Origin: Cyanobacteria bacterium FACHB-DQ100
GTDB lineage: Bacteria > Cyanobacteriota > Cyanobacteriia > Leptolyngbyales > Leptolyngbyaceae
Length of the DNA: 64,000 nt
Direction: 5' to 3'
Assembly (NCBI GenBank): GCA_014695195.1
Contig: JACJNW010000022.1
Coordinates: forward strand, 124,001-188,000
Under the pieces are notes generated by a model. It ran no database searches. It was not told the origin of the DNA and worked only from the letters and a program-made list of their open reading frames with translations. How positions within the stretch are numbered: the stretch's first letter is position 1; the number at the start of each line of letters is the position of its first letter. A program made the translations under genes and the position numbers. Shown one piece after another: positions 47,290 to 56,809 of the stretch.

Positions 47290-48183
47290 ATGATGGTTGC
47301 TTCCAGTCCTACAGGATCTGAGAAAGTCCCAGTTTGGAAAATGATGGTTCGATCGATTGTGCAAGCTCCATGGACGTGGCGCATCATGATCGGGTATCTC
47401 GCCGTGATGCTGTTTGTGCCTGTTACCGCAATGTTCTTAAGGGCATCGACGGTTGGCGTGGAGAGATTTTGGCAAATTGCAACCAGTCCGATCGCGCTTG
47501 CTACGTATGACATTACGTTTACAACTTCACTGATTGCAGCATTAATCAATGGTGTGTTTGGCACATTGATTGCTTGGGTGTTAGTTCGCTATGACTTTCC
47601 GCTCAAGCGATTTATTGATGCGTCGGTTGATTTACCGTTTGCGTTGCCCACTGCGGTAGCGGGGTTAACGTTAGCCACGGTTTACAGCGAGAATGGCTGG
47701 ATCGGTTCGCTGCTTACACCCTTTGGAATCAAAGTCGCATTCACACGATTAGGAGTGGGAGTTGCGATGATCTTTATCTCATTACCGTTTGTGATTCGCA
47801 CCGTGCAGCCTGTACTCGCTGAAATGGAAAAAGAAATCGAGGAAGCGGCTTGGAGCTTGGGCGCGTCAGATTGGCAAACGTTTCGGTATGTGATTCTGCC
47901 GCCGTTGTTGCCTGCAATCATAACGGGTGTGGCGCTAGGATTCTCGCGTGCAGTCGGTGAATATGGCTCAACGGTGATCATTGCTTCAAATACACCGTTT
48001 AAAGATCTAATTGCGCCTGTGTTAATTTTCCAGCGTCTTGAGCAATACGATTATGCGGGCGCAACTGTGATCGGAATTGTGTTGCTGTTTATTTCGTTAG
48101 TGATGCTGTTGGGCTTGAACCTCTTGCAAGCTTGGGGTCGTCGCTACGATACAGGTTCTTCAACTCGACGAGTAGGACATTAA
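47290..48183 (+). CDS. cysT: sulfate ABC transporter permease CysT
   Basis: About 297 aa from ATG 47290 with GGAG 9 bp upstream; TTG 47287 and ATG 47293 are also possible. Six membrane helices; the permease EAA loop is [20 protein letters not shown] near residue 195 and contacts the ATPase. [20 protein letters not shown] and [17 protein letters not shown] are typical of CysT. It forms the channel with CysW, whose gene begins 2 bp after its stop. Confidence 0.92.
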   Translation: MMVASSPTGSEKVPVWKMMVRSIVQAPWTWRIMIGYLAVMLFVPVTAMFLRASTVGVERFWQIATSPIALATYDITFTTSLIAALINGVFGTLIAWVLVRYDFPLKRFIDASVDLPFALPTAVAGLTLATVYSENGWIGSLLTPFGIKVAFTRLGVGVAMIFISLPFVIRTVQPVLAEMEKEIEEAAWSLGASDWQTFRYVILPPLLPAIITGVALGFSRAVGEYGSTVIIASNTPFKDLIAPVLIFQRLEQYDYAGATVIGIVLLFISLVMLLGLNLLQAWGRRYDTGSSTRRVGH

Positions 48184-48185
48184 TC

Positions 48186-49046
48186 ATGAGTACGATCGTT
48201 TCTTCGCCCCGCTCTAAATCAGGAGCGAAAAAGAAAACTGAGTGGGTGCCGATCGTGCTGATTACGATCGCGATCGGGTTTCTCGCTCTGATTATTTACA
48301 TTCCTGCGATTAACGTTTTTTACCAAGCGTTTAGGAAGGGAATGGGGCCATTTCTGGCAAATATACGGCAGCCGAATTTTATTACTGCGGTGAGATTAAC
48401 GATCGCACTGGCAGCCATCTCAGTCCCGCTGAATACCATTTTTGGACTGTGTGCAGCCTGGGCACTGGCGCGGAAACAGTTTCGCGGTCGTACACTGTTG
48501 CTTAGCATCATCGATTTGCCGTTTGCCATCTCGCCTGTGGTTGCTGGGTTAATGCTGGTGTTGCTGTATGGGCGAAATGGTTGGTTTGGACCTGCCCTGC
48601 AAGCGGCAGATATCAAGATTATCTTTGCGTTTCCGGGGATGGTGTTGGCGACGATGTTTGTGAGCTTGCCGTTTGTGGCGCGGGAAGTGATCCCGGTGCT
48701 AGAGGAAATTGGTCCAGAGCAAGAAGAAGCAGCAAGCACACTGGGAGCTAGTAACTGGCAGACTTTTTGGCGGGTCACATTACCCAGTATTCGTTGGGGA
48801 TTGCTTTATGGGTTGATTTTGACCAACGCAAGGGCAATGGGCGAATTTGGTGCGGTGTCGGTTGTGTCTGGGAACTTAGCTGGAAAGACGCAGAGTTTGC
48901 CGTTGTTTGTGGAAGAAGAGTACAAGCAATATGCGACTGAATCAGCTTACTCGGCGGCGGTATTGTTGGCGCTGTTAGCAGTAGTAACGTTGGTGGTGAA
49001 GGAGATTATGCAGCGTAAAACGCGGGTTCAAGATGAGCAGGAATAG
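48186..49046 (+). CDS. cysW: sulfate ABC transporter permease CysW
   Basis: 286 aa from ATG 48186 (MSTIVSSPRSKSGAKKK). The open frame extends into cysT but the MSTIV start lies right after the cysT stop. Six helices, EAA loop QEEAASTLGASNWQTFWRVT, and NARAMGEFGAVSVVSGNLAG are CysW-specific. No cysA ATPase gene follows; the next 300 bp hold a repeat, and then genes run on the opposite strand. Confidence 0.92.
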   Translation: MSTIVSSPRSKSGAKKKTEWVPIVLITIAIGFLALIIYIPAINVFYQAFRKGMGPFLANIRQPNFITAVRLTIALAAISVPLNTIFGLCAAWALARKQFRGRTLLLSIIDLPFAISPVVAGLMLVLLYGRNGWFGPALQAADIKIIFAFPGMVLATMFVSLPFVAREVIPVLEEIGPEQEEAASTLGASNWQTFWRVTLPSIRWGLLYGLILTNARAMGEFGAVSVVSGNLAGKTQSLPLFVEEEYKQYATESAYSAAVLLALLAVVTLVVKEIMQRKTRVQDEQE

Positions 49047-49356
49047 GAAATCATCGCGCTAAGTGTTCTTCAATCAAGCATTGGTGCTTCGTTTTAGGCG
49101 GTCTCAGCCCCCTGGATCTTTTATTCTGGGGGATTTTGAGAAAGATGAAGAAGGCTCGATCTCTAGAACGCTCTAATCGCAAAGTTGAGAAATGCTTTCT
49201 CAAGCAGAATCGAGCCAATGAAAGTCTTAATTAATCTCCTTAAAGTTCCCCACTCGTGGGGGATTTGGGGGTACAATCCACCCAAACCGAAGCAAAAAAA
49301 ATCAGGGCGTAATACCCTGATCCATGTGAAGCGTTTATCAACGGAAACCTAAAAAT
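49047..49356. other. intergenic region holding repeat copy 3
   Basis: Between the cysW end and the convergent small gene at 49357. Except for the MITE-like repeat 49107-49271 nothing is recognised; no part of a cysA gene is left. Confidence 0.65.
49107..49271. repeat. MITE-like palindromic repeat, copy 3 (diverged, expanded)
   Basis: 165 bp. Left end GCCCCCTGGATC followed by TCTGGGGGATTTTGAG; right end CCCCACTCGTGGGGGATTT followed by GGGGGT. The ends are degenerate copies of the 17-bp inverted repeats of copies 1 and 2. The interior is longer and unrelated. Confidence 0.7.
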
Positions 49357-49572
49357 CTATAAAAACATCCGAGAAGCGAACTTCTCAAAATTTGCTTGTG
49401 TTTGATGAAGGAGCTGTTCTCGACTATCTGGCGTATTCGTTAAGCTAGGAACTAGATTCCGGGCTTGAAGCGCCATATGCAATTGGAGATGAGCAACATA
49501 CTCGCTGAATTCTTCTTGGGAAGCTGATTGTGTCAACGAGGTTTTTAATAACTCTGATGTGCGCGAATCCAA
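49357..49572 (-). CDS. small hypothetical protein, 71 aa
   Basis: MDSRTSELLKTSLTQSASQE begins a helical, soluble protein ending FEKFASRMFL. The ATG at 49572 is preceded on its strand by AGGAGAGAACACTTTGG, an acceptable ribosome site. Composition and helix pattern look real, but I do not recognise the family. Confidence 0.6.
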   Translation of the reverse strand: MDSRTSELLKTSLTQSASQEEFSEYVAHLQLHMALQARNLVPSLTNTPDSREQLLHQTQANFEKFASRMFL

Positions 49573-49697
49573 AGTGTTCTCTCCTAGACGATCGACAAAT
49601 TACCGTCGGTGGTAGTCGAACGAAGCTGAATCATCCGACAGATTGATTATTCCAGCAAAGTTAGGGTTTGCGCCACACTTCTTCAAAGATGTTTACG

Positions 49698-51026
49698 TTA
49701 TTCATTAAATTTTCTGATCAAACCTTCGATTCCTTCAACGATCAAGATCTTCGTGCTTAACTTTTGCTCAAGTTCTTCGACGCTCATATCGTCGAGAAAT
49801 ACAGCCTCACCCTGCTTGAGCATCACAGACGGCAACAGAATGCCATCGCCTAAATTCTGCCCCTGAAGCGCAATCAAGATGTCTCGACCCGTGAGCAATC
49901 CGGTTACAGTAATGCTTTGCCCCCAGTAATCGCTGTTGAGGGCAACCATGCGAACGGTTAAGCCTTCGACTTGATTGAAGCGATCGAGCAGTGGCATAAA
50001 GGCTTTCTCAACTGCATTTCCCAGAACCCAAATATAACTTCGACTACGTGTAACTTTCTTTGGCAATCGTTTTGCTGCCGTCTCAAATTCTTTTAAAAAC
50101 AGACGAATGGAACCGACTCCGTTTCCAATCTGCGGATAGTCTCCGTAGTCTGCTTCAGGCGGTAAGTCCATTCCCGCGATCAAAAACCACTCGTCGGCTA
50201 ACCAAACGATCGTCGCTCCGTATTCTTTCCGAAATCGGGCTTGCAGTGCTTGAACTTGGGCGATCACCTCTCGCGCCTTCTCTGGTGAAACGGGAATTAA
50301 TTCATCTTCAGTTGGGCGAAATCGAGTTAAACCGACCGGGACAACCGCGATCGATGCCACCGCCGGAATTTCTTCTTTATGAAACTGGGCGAGATCTTCG
50401 ATCGTCCGGGTGAGATGTTCGCCGTCATTAATTCCAGGACACAATACAACTTGAGCATGAACCTGTAAAAGCCGCTCTTGGAACCAGTGCAATTGCTCCA
50501 AGATTTGCCCTGCGCGGAGGTTCTTGAGCAAGCGAATTCTCACCTCTGGCTCCGTCGCATGAACCGAAACATAGAGCGGCGAAAGCCTCATGCGCTCAAT
50601 TCGACTCCATTCGCGCTGAGTCAGGTTGGTTAGGGTGAGATAGCTTCCGTAGAGAAAGCTCAGTCGATAGTCATCATCTTTGAAGTAAAGACTTTCCCGC
50701 TTTCCGGGGGGCTGTTGGTCAATAAAGCAGAATGGACAGCGATTTGTACACTGCATCAAGCCATCAAACAAGGCTGTGTCGAACTCTAAGCCCAGATCCT
50801 CATCGTAATCTTTCTCGATCTCGATGTGATGGGTTTTGCCTTTCTGATCCAGCACTTCGAGTTCTATGAATTCGTCTGCACATAGAAACTGATAATCAAT
50901 CAAATCGCGGGGCTTTTCACCGTTGATCGACACAACTCGATCGCCCGCTTCAAACCCAATTTCTTCTGCGATCGACCCTGATAATACACGGGTGATTAAA
51001 GCTGGACGGATAGAAAGCTCGCTCAT
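49698..51026 (-). CDS. cyanobacterial radical SAM protein with PDZ domain (TIGR03279/DUF512 family)
   Basis: 442 aa. Residues 1-60 form a PDZ-like domain (SIAEEIGFEAGDRVVSINGE). The iron-sulfur Cys motif is CTNRCPFCFIDQQPPGKRES near residue 93, unusual in spacing (C-x3-C-x2-C) but radical SAM type. DUF512 follows (VASIAVVPVGLTRFR, TVRMVALNSDYWGQSITVTG, ILLPSVMLKQGEAVFLDD). Present in nearly all cyanobacteria as a lineage-specific gene; reaction unknown. It is 27 bp upstream-facing to uppP on the same strand. Confidence 0.9.
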   Translation of the reverse strand: MSELSIRPALITRVLSGSIAEEIGFEAGDRVVSINGEKPRDLIDYQFLCADEFIELEVLDQKGKTHHIEIEKDYDEDLGLEFDTALFDGLMQCTNRCPFCFIDQQPPGKRESLYFKDDDYRLSFLYGSYLTLTNLTQREWSRIERMRLSPLYVSVHATEPEVRIRLLKNLRAGQILEQLHWFQERLLQVHAQVVLCPGINDGEHLTRTIEDLAQFHKEEIPAVASIAVVPVGLTRFRPTEDELIPVSPEKAREVIAQVQALQARFRKEYGATIVWLADEWFLIAGMDLPPEADYGDYPQIGNGVGSIRLFLKEFETAAKRLPKKVTRSRSYIWVLGNAVEKAFMPLLDRFNQVEGLTVRMVALNSDYWGQSITVTGLLTGRDILIALQGQNLGDGILLPSVMLKQGEAVFLDDMSVEELEQKLSTKILIVEGIEGLIRKFNE

Positions 51027-51053
51027 GACTCGAAATTACACGGCTTTTCTAGT

Positions 51054-51911
51054 CTAAACTTCCTTCAAAACCTTTGTGGCGATCGCAAGCAACAACGTAA
51101 TACCCAACGCCAAACGATACCAAACAAAGACCCAGGTACTCTGACGCTGAAGGAATTTCAACAACCAAGCGATCGATAAATACGAAAAGATAAACGCCGA
51201 TACAACGCCCACAAGCAGCGGTAAACCTTTATCGGCTTCTTGTAGCACGTCTTGCGCTTGAACGAGAGTTGCAATTGCTAGCGTTGGAATGCCTAGTAAA
51301 AATGAAAATCGTGCGGCGGTCTCTCGACGCAATCCAAGAAATAACGCTGCGGTTAAAGTCGAACCCGATCGCGAAGCTCCGGGCAGCAAAGCAATCATTT
51401 GTCCTAAACCTACGAGAATTCCATCTTTAATCTCCAGTTCATCAAAGCCGCGTTTCCGAGTTCCAATTTTCTCTGCCAATCCAAGTAAAAGCGACATGAC
51501 GATCGACATCGTGGCGATAATCATCACGCTTTCTGGCAGCATATTTAATTTCTTCAGCACAAAGCCCACTCCCAGTGCTGGAATTGTGCCGATCGCAATA
51601 CCGACCAAAATTTTCCATTCCTCGCGATTCCAGTCTTTGCGCTTAAATGCCGTCAATGCGCCTGACAGAATTGCCCGGATATCTTTCCAGAAGTAAATCA
51701 CTACGGCAATCACGCTGCCGAATTGAATCGCATCGATCGCGGCTTTATTCCATTGATTCTGCCAGCCGAAGATGTCTGTAAAAATAATCAAATGAGCGGT
51801 ACTACTAATTGGCAAAAACTCTGTAATGCCTTGAACCAAGCCCAGCACAATGCCTTGAAACAAAGCAAAAAGACCATCGACCTGATTTGCGACGAGAAAA
51901 ACTGGCATCAT
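51054..51911 (-). CDS. uppP: undecaprenyl-diphosphate phosphatase
   Basis: 285-aa membrane enzyme that removes a phosphate from undecaprenyl pyrophosphate to recycle the lipid carrier for peptidoglycan and polysaccharide synthesis. The conserved GLVQGITEFLPISSTAHL motif is near residue 25 and LLPGASRSGSTLTAALFLG near 180, both required for catalysis. About eight hydrophobic helices. Starts with MMPVFLVANQ, two candidate ATGs. It is co-directional with the radical SAM/PDZ gene. Confidence 0.95.
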   Translation of the reverse strand: MMPVFLVANQVDGLFALFQGIVLGLVQGITEFLPISSTAHLIIFTDIFGWQNQWNKAAIDAIQFGSVIAVVIYFWKDIRAILSGALTAFKRKDWNREEWKILVGIAIGTIPALGVGFVLKKLNMLPESVMIIATMSIVMSLLLGLAEKIGTRKRGFDELEIKDGILVGLGQMIALLPGASRSGSTLTAALFLGLRRETAARFSFLLGIPTLAIATLVQAQDVLQEADKGLPLLVGVVSAFIFSYLSIAWLLKFLQRQSTWVFVWYRLALGITLLLAIATKVLKEV

Positions 51912-52151
51912 GCGCTTCCTTAAACCTACTGAGGGACAACACTCTCGCTGTGAGTTTACAGCCTTTCTAAAAAATGCTGATGATCAATTCCGAAATTCTT
52001 CAGCGATTTCCGTAAAATTCCACTACGATTAGAGGTATCCCCCCAGGGGGTATCCGCCGAAAGGAATGATTCAGCCTTTTCGATTGACAGCCTGAAGATT
52101 TCCTATGGTAGTGTTAAGTTAAGTTAACAAAATTAACAGGTTTAAGAATCC

Positions 52152-52880
52152 TTGCTTACCTATCCGCCCCATTCCAAAACCACCTACTCTCCAGAGGCTG
52201 AAGTGATTGCGGTTTCTGAATCTTCTTTCGTTGAGTGCTCTGCTCCCCCCCGTGGGCTTCTCATTTTCGGTGCATCGGTCTTTTTAGTTTCGGTTCCCGT
52301 TTTTTTTGAAGCTCCCCTTGTACGATCGCTCCCTCTCCTCTGCCTGATGCTAACTTCAGTCTGGGTTTGGCTCTCGATCGCACTTTCCGCAAAACCTCAC
52401 ACAAAGCACTGGGGCGAACTCCTCACAGGATTTACCTGGACTTGGTTGGCTGGATCGCTCTACTGGGGCTGGATGCGCTGGGAACCGACGCTGCACCTTC
52501 CGATCGAAGCGATTGGATTACCGATCGCGATTTGGGGTCTCAGACAAAATTGGTGCAAGCTGGGAAACTTCTTCTACTTAGGCTCGCTGTTTGGGACTGC
52601 ACTCACCGATCTTTACTTTTATCTTACGGATCTAATTCCCTACTGGCGCAAACTCATGCAGGTTGAACCCGATGCCGTTCAGCCTGTCTTTCAGCAAGCT
52701 CTGATTCAGATGTACACACCGTCGGGTATCTTCTGGGTGATTGTACTAGCAGCTTCATTACTCATTGTTGGTATGGCTTCGCTACGAATGAAAACAGCAC
52801 CTTGGATTGCGTTTGGTGGCGCGGTGCTGAGTACAATCTTGGTTGACAGCTTATTTTGGGTTGCAGCGACCCTGGCATAG
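52152..52880 (+). CDS. DUF3120 membrane protein
   Basis: 242 aa; the frame starts at TTG 52152 (LTYPPHSKTT) and no ATG is available before the first helix. Six hydrophobic segments from about residue 35. LLTGFTWTWLAGSLYWGWMR, LPIAIWGLRQNWCKLGNFFY and TALTDLYFYLTDLIPYWRKL are typical of DUF3120, a cyanobacteria-specific family of unknown function. Upstream is a GTTAA-rich palindrome (about 52107-52138) that could be an operator. Confidence 0.82.
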   Translation: MLTYPPHSKTTYSPEAEVIAVSESSFVECSAPPRGLLIFGASVFLVSVPVFFEAPLVRSLPLLCLMLTSVWVWLSIALSAKPHTKHWGELLTGFTWTWLAGSLYWGWMRWEPTLHLPIEAIGLPIAIWGLRQNWCKLGNFFYLGSLFGTALTDLYFYLTDLIPYWRKLMQVEPDAVQPVFQQALIQMYTPSGIFWVIVLAASLLIVGMASLRMKTAPWIAFGGAVLSTILVDSLFWVAATLA

Positions 52881-53020
52881 CTACTTAGAGTTCATGAATT
52901 TCTTCTAAGTAGCTACGCCAGAATTGCGGAAATTACGGGCAAAAATAATTTACCTTACTTTCATATTCCAAGCGCTACTACTGAAACATTTCCGCGTTGA
53001 GCGTTGCATCATAAGGGAGG

Positions 53021-54040
53021 ATGCACTCTTTCCTTGTTGAGCCTGTGGTCATTCTCCAACCCATTCCCCACCTTGTGCTGCACAGCAGCGATCTGAATAG
53101 CCGCCAGCTTCCGTTGGTGGGAAACAATTGCTGGACGATCGGACGGAGCGAAGACAATACCTTTGTGATTCCCGATCGCTGGATTTCTCGAAATCACGCA
53201 ATGCTGCAATCGATGGAAACCGGGGAATTTTACCTGATCGATTTGGGCAGTCGGAATGGAACTTTTGTCAATGGGCGACGAGTGAGTATCCCGGTCACTT
53301 TGCGGAATGGCGATCGTTTAACCTTTGGGCAAACTGAACTGGATTTTGTTTGCCCCCAAAATCGCCCAACCGCCAACGCTGACGATTCTGACTCTAGAGA
53401 CTTCACAGCGACCGCAACCCTTCATGTCCGCCGTTTAATCTCAGTTTTGGTGATTGATATTCGAGACTTTACGGTTCTGACGCGCCAACTCGACGAGAAG
53501 GTGCTGTCTGAAGTGATCGGGACTTGGTTTCGGCAAGCAGGCAATATTATTCGGGAGTATGGAAGCTGGGTTGACAAGTATATTGGCGATGCGGTGATGG
53601 CAGTCTGGACGCACGGAGCGCAGGGAGTCGATCGAGATGAAGCACTGCGGATTTGTCAGGCGATCGCTGCACTACACCAGATGACCAGTAATCTGTATCA
53701 TCAATACCCGCTACCCTTTCCGTTAAAGATTGGGGCAGGGGTGAATACGGGATTTGCGATGGTGGGCAACACTGGAAGCGGCGATCGACCAGACTATACA
53801 GCATTAGGCGACACGGTAAACGCTGCATTTCGGCTGGAATCCGCGACCAAGCAGCTTGGACTAGATATTGCTTTAGGTGAGCGAACTTATCAACATCTCG
53901 CGGAACAAATCGGCAATGTGCAGTTTTTGGAGCGCTACTGCGTTGACCTCAAAGGATATGACACGCCGACTCCGACTCATGCTTGCTCGTTTGCCGATCT
54001 CGATCGCTTCCTCCGAGCAACGCTAGGGACTGTCCGTTGA
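53021..54040 (+). CDS. FHA domain-containing class III adenylate cyclase
   Basis: 339 aa. An FHA phosphothreonine-binding domain covers about 35-110 (IGRSEDNTFVIPDRWISRNH, LGSRNGTFVNGRRV). The cyclase domain from about 138 has metal-binding D146 in LVIDIRDFT and D190 in VDKYIGDAVMAVW, with a Lys (K186 region) at the purine-selecting position, and TALGDTVNAAFRLE for catalysis. All residues for activity seem present, favouring cAMP production under control of a Ser/Thr kinase signal. GGGAGG lies directly before the ATG, which is unusually close; GTG 53045 is an alternative start. Confidence 0.9.
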   Translation: MHSFLVEPVVILQPIPHLVLHSSDLNSRQLPLVGNNCWTIGRSEDNTFVIPDRWISRNHAMLQSMETGEFYLIDLGSRNGTFVNGRRVSIPVTLRNGDRLTFGQTELDFVCPQNRPTANADDSDSRDFTATATLHVRRLISVLVIDIRDFTVLTRQLDEKVLSEVIGTWFRQAGNIIREYGSWVDKYIGDAVMAVWTHGAQGVDRDEALRICQAIAALHQMTSNLYHQYPLPFPLKIGAGVNTGFAMVGNTGSGDRPDYTALGDTVNAAFRLESATKQLGLDIALGERTYQHLAEQIGNVQFLERYCVDLKGYDTPTPTHACSFADLDRFLRATLGTVR

Positions 54041-54139
54041 TTTCGATGCAGCAAGATTCTCCGATCGTATCCGCAAGATGATAGGCTCTAATAAAAGCTG
54101 TGTATTGCGTTTGCTCGATCCAGTTGGGAGGGACTAACA

Positions 54140-54547
54140 ATGAAACGTTTGATTCGCTTTTTGGCGGTTTTTAGTTTGGTGGTGGGCTGTCTGGGTTGGT
54201 TATCCCAAACCGCAGTCGCAGCAAACTTGAATAGAGTGACGGTGTTAGCGGCAGACTACCGCAACGTCGTGGAAGATAAAATGGCGACCGAGTTCGGTAA
54301 GAAGCTCGATTTGAACAACACGAATGTTCGTGCTTTCCGCCAACTGCCGGGATTGTATCCGACTTTGGCAGGCTTGATTGTGAAAAATGCGCCTTATGAA
54401 TCGGTAGAGGATGTACTCAACATTCCAGGCTTGAGCGACAAGCAAAAGGAACTTCTAGAAGCGAATTTAGATAACTTCGTGGCGACTGAAGTGTCTAAAG
54501 AGCTAGTGGAAGGGGGCGATCGCTATAACAACGGCATTTACCGCTAA
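54140..54547 (+). CDS. psbU: photosystem II extrinsic 12 kDa protein
   Basis: 135-aa precursor. Signal peptide [20 protein letters not shown] ends at TAVAA, sending it to the thylakoid lumen. The mature protein has [20 protein letters not shown], a helix-hairpin-helix-like fold, and [20 protein letters not shown]. It stabilises the oxygen-evolving manganese cluster, also in heat. GGGAGG stands at a good distance upstream. An ideal intrinsic terminator follows. Confidence 0.96.
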   Translation: MKRLIRFLAVFSLVVGCLGWLSQTAVAANLNRVTVLAADYRNVVEDKMATEFGKKLDLNNTNVRAFRQLPGLYPTLAGLIVKNAPYESVEDVLNIPGLSDKQKELLEANLDNFVATEVSKELVEGGDRYNNGIYR

Positions 54548-54571
54548 TATAGTTTTCACTTTGTAGGCTGA

Positions 54572-54609
54572 CGCTCTATGCAGGGTTTAATCTGCATAGA
54601 GCGATTTTT
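54572..54609 (+). terminator. rho-independent terminator of psbU
   Basis: Stem CGCTCTATGCAG (54572-54583) with CTGCATAGAGCG (54592-54603), loop GGTTTAAT, followed by ATTTTTTAT. A textbook intrinsic terminator between psbU and nadB; the first nadB start follows 16 bp later, so the terminator overlaps its leader. Confidence 0.92.
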
Positions 54610-54625
54610 TATTTCAGGGAAAGCG

Positions 54626-56281
54626 ATGTTGCAATCTGCGTATGATGTGTTGGTGGTCGGGGCAGGCGCGGCAGGGTTATACACAGCGCTCTCGCTGCCC
54701 CAGCATTACCGAGTCGGTTTGATTACGAAAGATAGTGTGGCTCGCTCTGCCAGTGATTGGGCGCAGGGTGGGATTGCGGCGGTGATCGACCCACAAGACT
54801 CGGCTTCGCTCCATATTACCGATACATTAGTTGCGGGAGCGGGCTTATGTGACGAGGATGCGGTTAAGTTTTTAGTTGAAAATGCGGCGGAATGTATTCA
54901 TCATCTGGTTGATTTGGGGGTGGCGTTCGATCGTCACAATCATCAACTAGCGCTGACCTTAGAAGCAGCTCATTCCCGGCGGCGAGTGCTTCATGCGGCA
55001 GATACGACTGGGCGAGCCGTAGTGAGTGTTTTAGCCGAACGGGTGCTAGAACGACAGAATATTCAGGTTTTAGACCAAACCTTTGTGCTGGATTTGTGGT
55101 TGGATTCGGAAAATCAGTGTCAAGGCGTTTGTTTGATTTACAAATCTGAGGTGCATTGGGTTCGTGCTCAGGCAGTGATTTTGGCAACTGGGGGAGGGGG
55201 ACAGGTTTTTGCTCAGACGACCAATCCGGCGGTGAGTACCGGGGATGGAGTGGCGATCGCGCATCGAGCCGGAGCGATTCTGCGCGATTTAGAATTTATG
55301 CAGTTTCATCCGACGGCGTTGACCAAACCAGGTGCGCCAAGATTTTTGATTAGTGAAGCAGTGCGGGGAGAAGGGGCGCATTTGATCGATCGCTCCGGGT
55401 ATCGGTTTGCGTTTGATTATCATCCTTCGGGTGAATTGGCTCCCCGTGATGTGGTGAGCCGCGCTATTTTCAATCACATTCAAAAAACTGAAGCCGATCC
55501 TGCGACTGCTACCGTTTGGCTGGATTTGCGCCCGATTCCCACCGAAACGATTCAGCATCGATTCCCAAACATTATTCAGGTTTGCCAAAAGTGGGGAGTC
55601 GATGTGTTCAAAGAGCCGATTCCTGTTGCACCCGCAGCACATTACTGGATGGGGGGAATTGGGACGGATTTAGAGAACCAGACTTCGATCGCGCATCTCT
55701 ATGCCGTAGGTGAAACTGCAAGTACCGGAGTTCATGGAGCCAATCGCTTGGCAAGCAATTCGCTGTTGGAATGTTTGGTGTTTGGAGCGCAGTTCCGATC
55801 GCTATCGCTAGACCCGATTTCCGCAGCCCCTCTAAAAGCGGTTGAAACCTTATCAGTTGAGTTCGACCCGGAGCCAATTGAGCAATTCCGTGCTGCTTTA
55901 CGTCGGTTGGTTTGGCAGAGTGCAGGAATTTCGCGAGAGCAGAAAACGCTAGATGCTGCGATCGCTCAAGTTCAATCTTGGCAGCAGGAATTTCTGCAAC
56001 TGCCGCTGAGCCAGCTTTTATGCAATTTCAAGCTCGATCGCGCTCTTAAGCTGAATCTTTCTGCTCAAGATCTTCGATCTTGGGGTGAACTGTACAACTT
56101 ATTCGATATTGCGGTGTTGATCCTAAAAAGTGCAGCGCTCAGAACGGAAAGTCGCGGCGGACATTACCGATCGGACTTTCCTCAAACGTCTGAAACTTGG
56201 CGAGTCCATACGATCGTCAAGCAAAATCACTGGACAACTGCGCCCGTTAGAGATATTTCTGCACCACCTGCCAACCCGTGA
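54626..56281 (+). CDS. nadB: L-aspartate oxidase
   Basis: 551-aa flavoprotein that oxidises aspartate to iminoaspartate for NadA. FAD motif VLVVGAGAAGLYTALSLP near residue 7; SASDWAQGGIAAVIDPQDSA, HAADTTGRAVV, GGGGQVFAQTTNPAVSTGDG, LEFMQFHPTAL and YAVGETASTGVHGANRLASN are NadB/succinate-dehydrogenase-type blocks. ATG 54626 (MLQSAYDVLV) is chosen because the upstream in-frame ATG at 54578 lies inside the psbU terminator stem. Its 3' end overlaps the DUF4079 gene (opposite strand) by 35 bp. Confidence 0.94.
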   Translation: MLQSAYDVLVVGAGAAGLYTALSLPQHYRVGLITKDSVARSASDWAQGGIAAVIDPQDSASLHITDTLVAGAGLCDEDAVKFLVENAAECIHHLVDLGVAFDRHNHQLALTLEAAHSRRRVLHAADTTGRAVVSVLAERVLERQNIQVLDQTFVLDLWLDSENQCQGVCLIYKSEVHWVRAQAVILATGGGGQVFAQTTNPAVSTGDGVAIAHRAGAILRDLEFMQFHPTALTKPGAPRFLISEAVRGEGAHLIDRSGYRFAFDYHPSGELAPRDVVSRAIFNHIQKTEADPATATVWLDLRPIPTETIQHRFPNIIQVCQKWGVDVFKEPIPVAPAAHYWMGGIGTDLENQTSIAHLYAVGETASTGVHGANRLASNSLLECLVFGAQFRSLSLDPISAAPLKAVETLSVEFDPEPIEQFRAALRRLVWQSAGISREQKTLDAAIAQVQSWQQEFLQLPLSQLLCNFKLDRALKLNLSAQDLRSWGELYNLFDIAVLILKSAALRTESRGGHYRSDFPQTSETWRVHTIVKQNHWTTAPVRDISAPPANP

Positions 56282-56684
56282 TCGATACCCAGACGAGGCT
56301 CAAACACAGCAAGAAGTTTACGCCTACATGCACTGATCGCGCCCAAGGCTGGCTCGGAATTTGCACCGCGCTCCAAGCCGAGAGAAATATGAGTTCTACC
56401 ACTGCCAGCCCTGACCAAAGATGGTTAGAATGCCCTAAACTGCCGTAGTGACCTAGCGTTCCAACGATCCCAATGCCAAGCAAAACTAGAACGAGAACCG
56501 CGATCGCAATTCCCACACCGATATGGATCGATCGCAGTCGTTTCGCTCCAAACAGCAATTCTGATCCAGTCGCAACTTGAACCAGATACGCGGCGATCGT
56601 TAGACCCATTGCCCAAGCTGCAATCCGCCACAGCCAAATAAAAGAAGGTAAATCCAAAGCCTTCACCGAACTTGTCTTCTTCAT
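56247..56684 (-). CDS. DUF4079 membrane protein
   Basis: 145 aa. Four hydrophobic helices at about 15-40, 55-80, 88-107 and 117-142. RSIHIGVGIAIAVL, GTLGHYGSLGHSNHLWSGL and ARSVHVGVNFLL contain conserved His residues that could bind haem, as in DUF4079/cytochrome b561-like proteins. Function unknown, cyanobacteria- and plastid-related. The 35-bp tail overlap with nadB implies convergent transcription. Confidence 0.78.
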   Translation of the reverse strand: MKKTSSVKALDLPSFIWLWRIAAWAMGLTIAAYLVQVATGSELLFGAKRLRSIHIGVGIAIAVLVLVLLGIGIVGTLGHYGSLGHSNHLWSGLAVVELIFLSAWSAVQIPSQPWARSVHVGVNFLLCLSLVWVSITGWQVVQKYL

Positions 56685-56809
56685 TGTGCAAAAAAACAGC
56701 CACGATCGGTCATGGCGATCGTGGCTATTGATTTGAAATCAGTCTTTTAACCCGTAAGCGGTACTCTTAAGCAATGACTAATCTTAAAGAAATGTAAGTA
56801 TACAAAGCT

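Noticed and set aside
52037-52058. Hairpin in TATCCCCCCAGGGGGTAT upstream of the DUF3120 gene
   Set aside because: Only five C-G pairs with almost no loop; the flanking bases do not pair.
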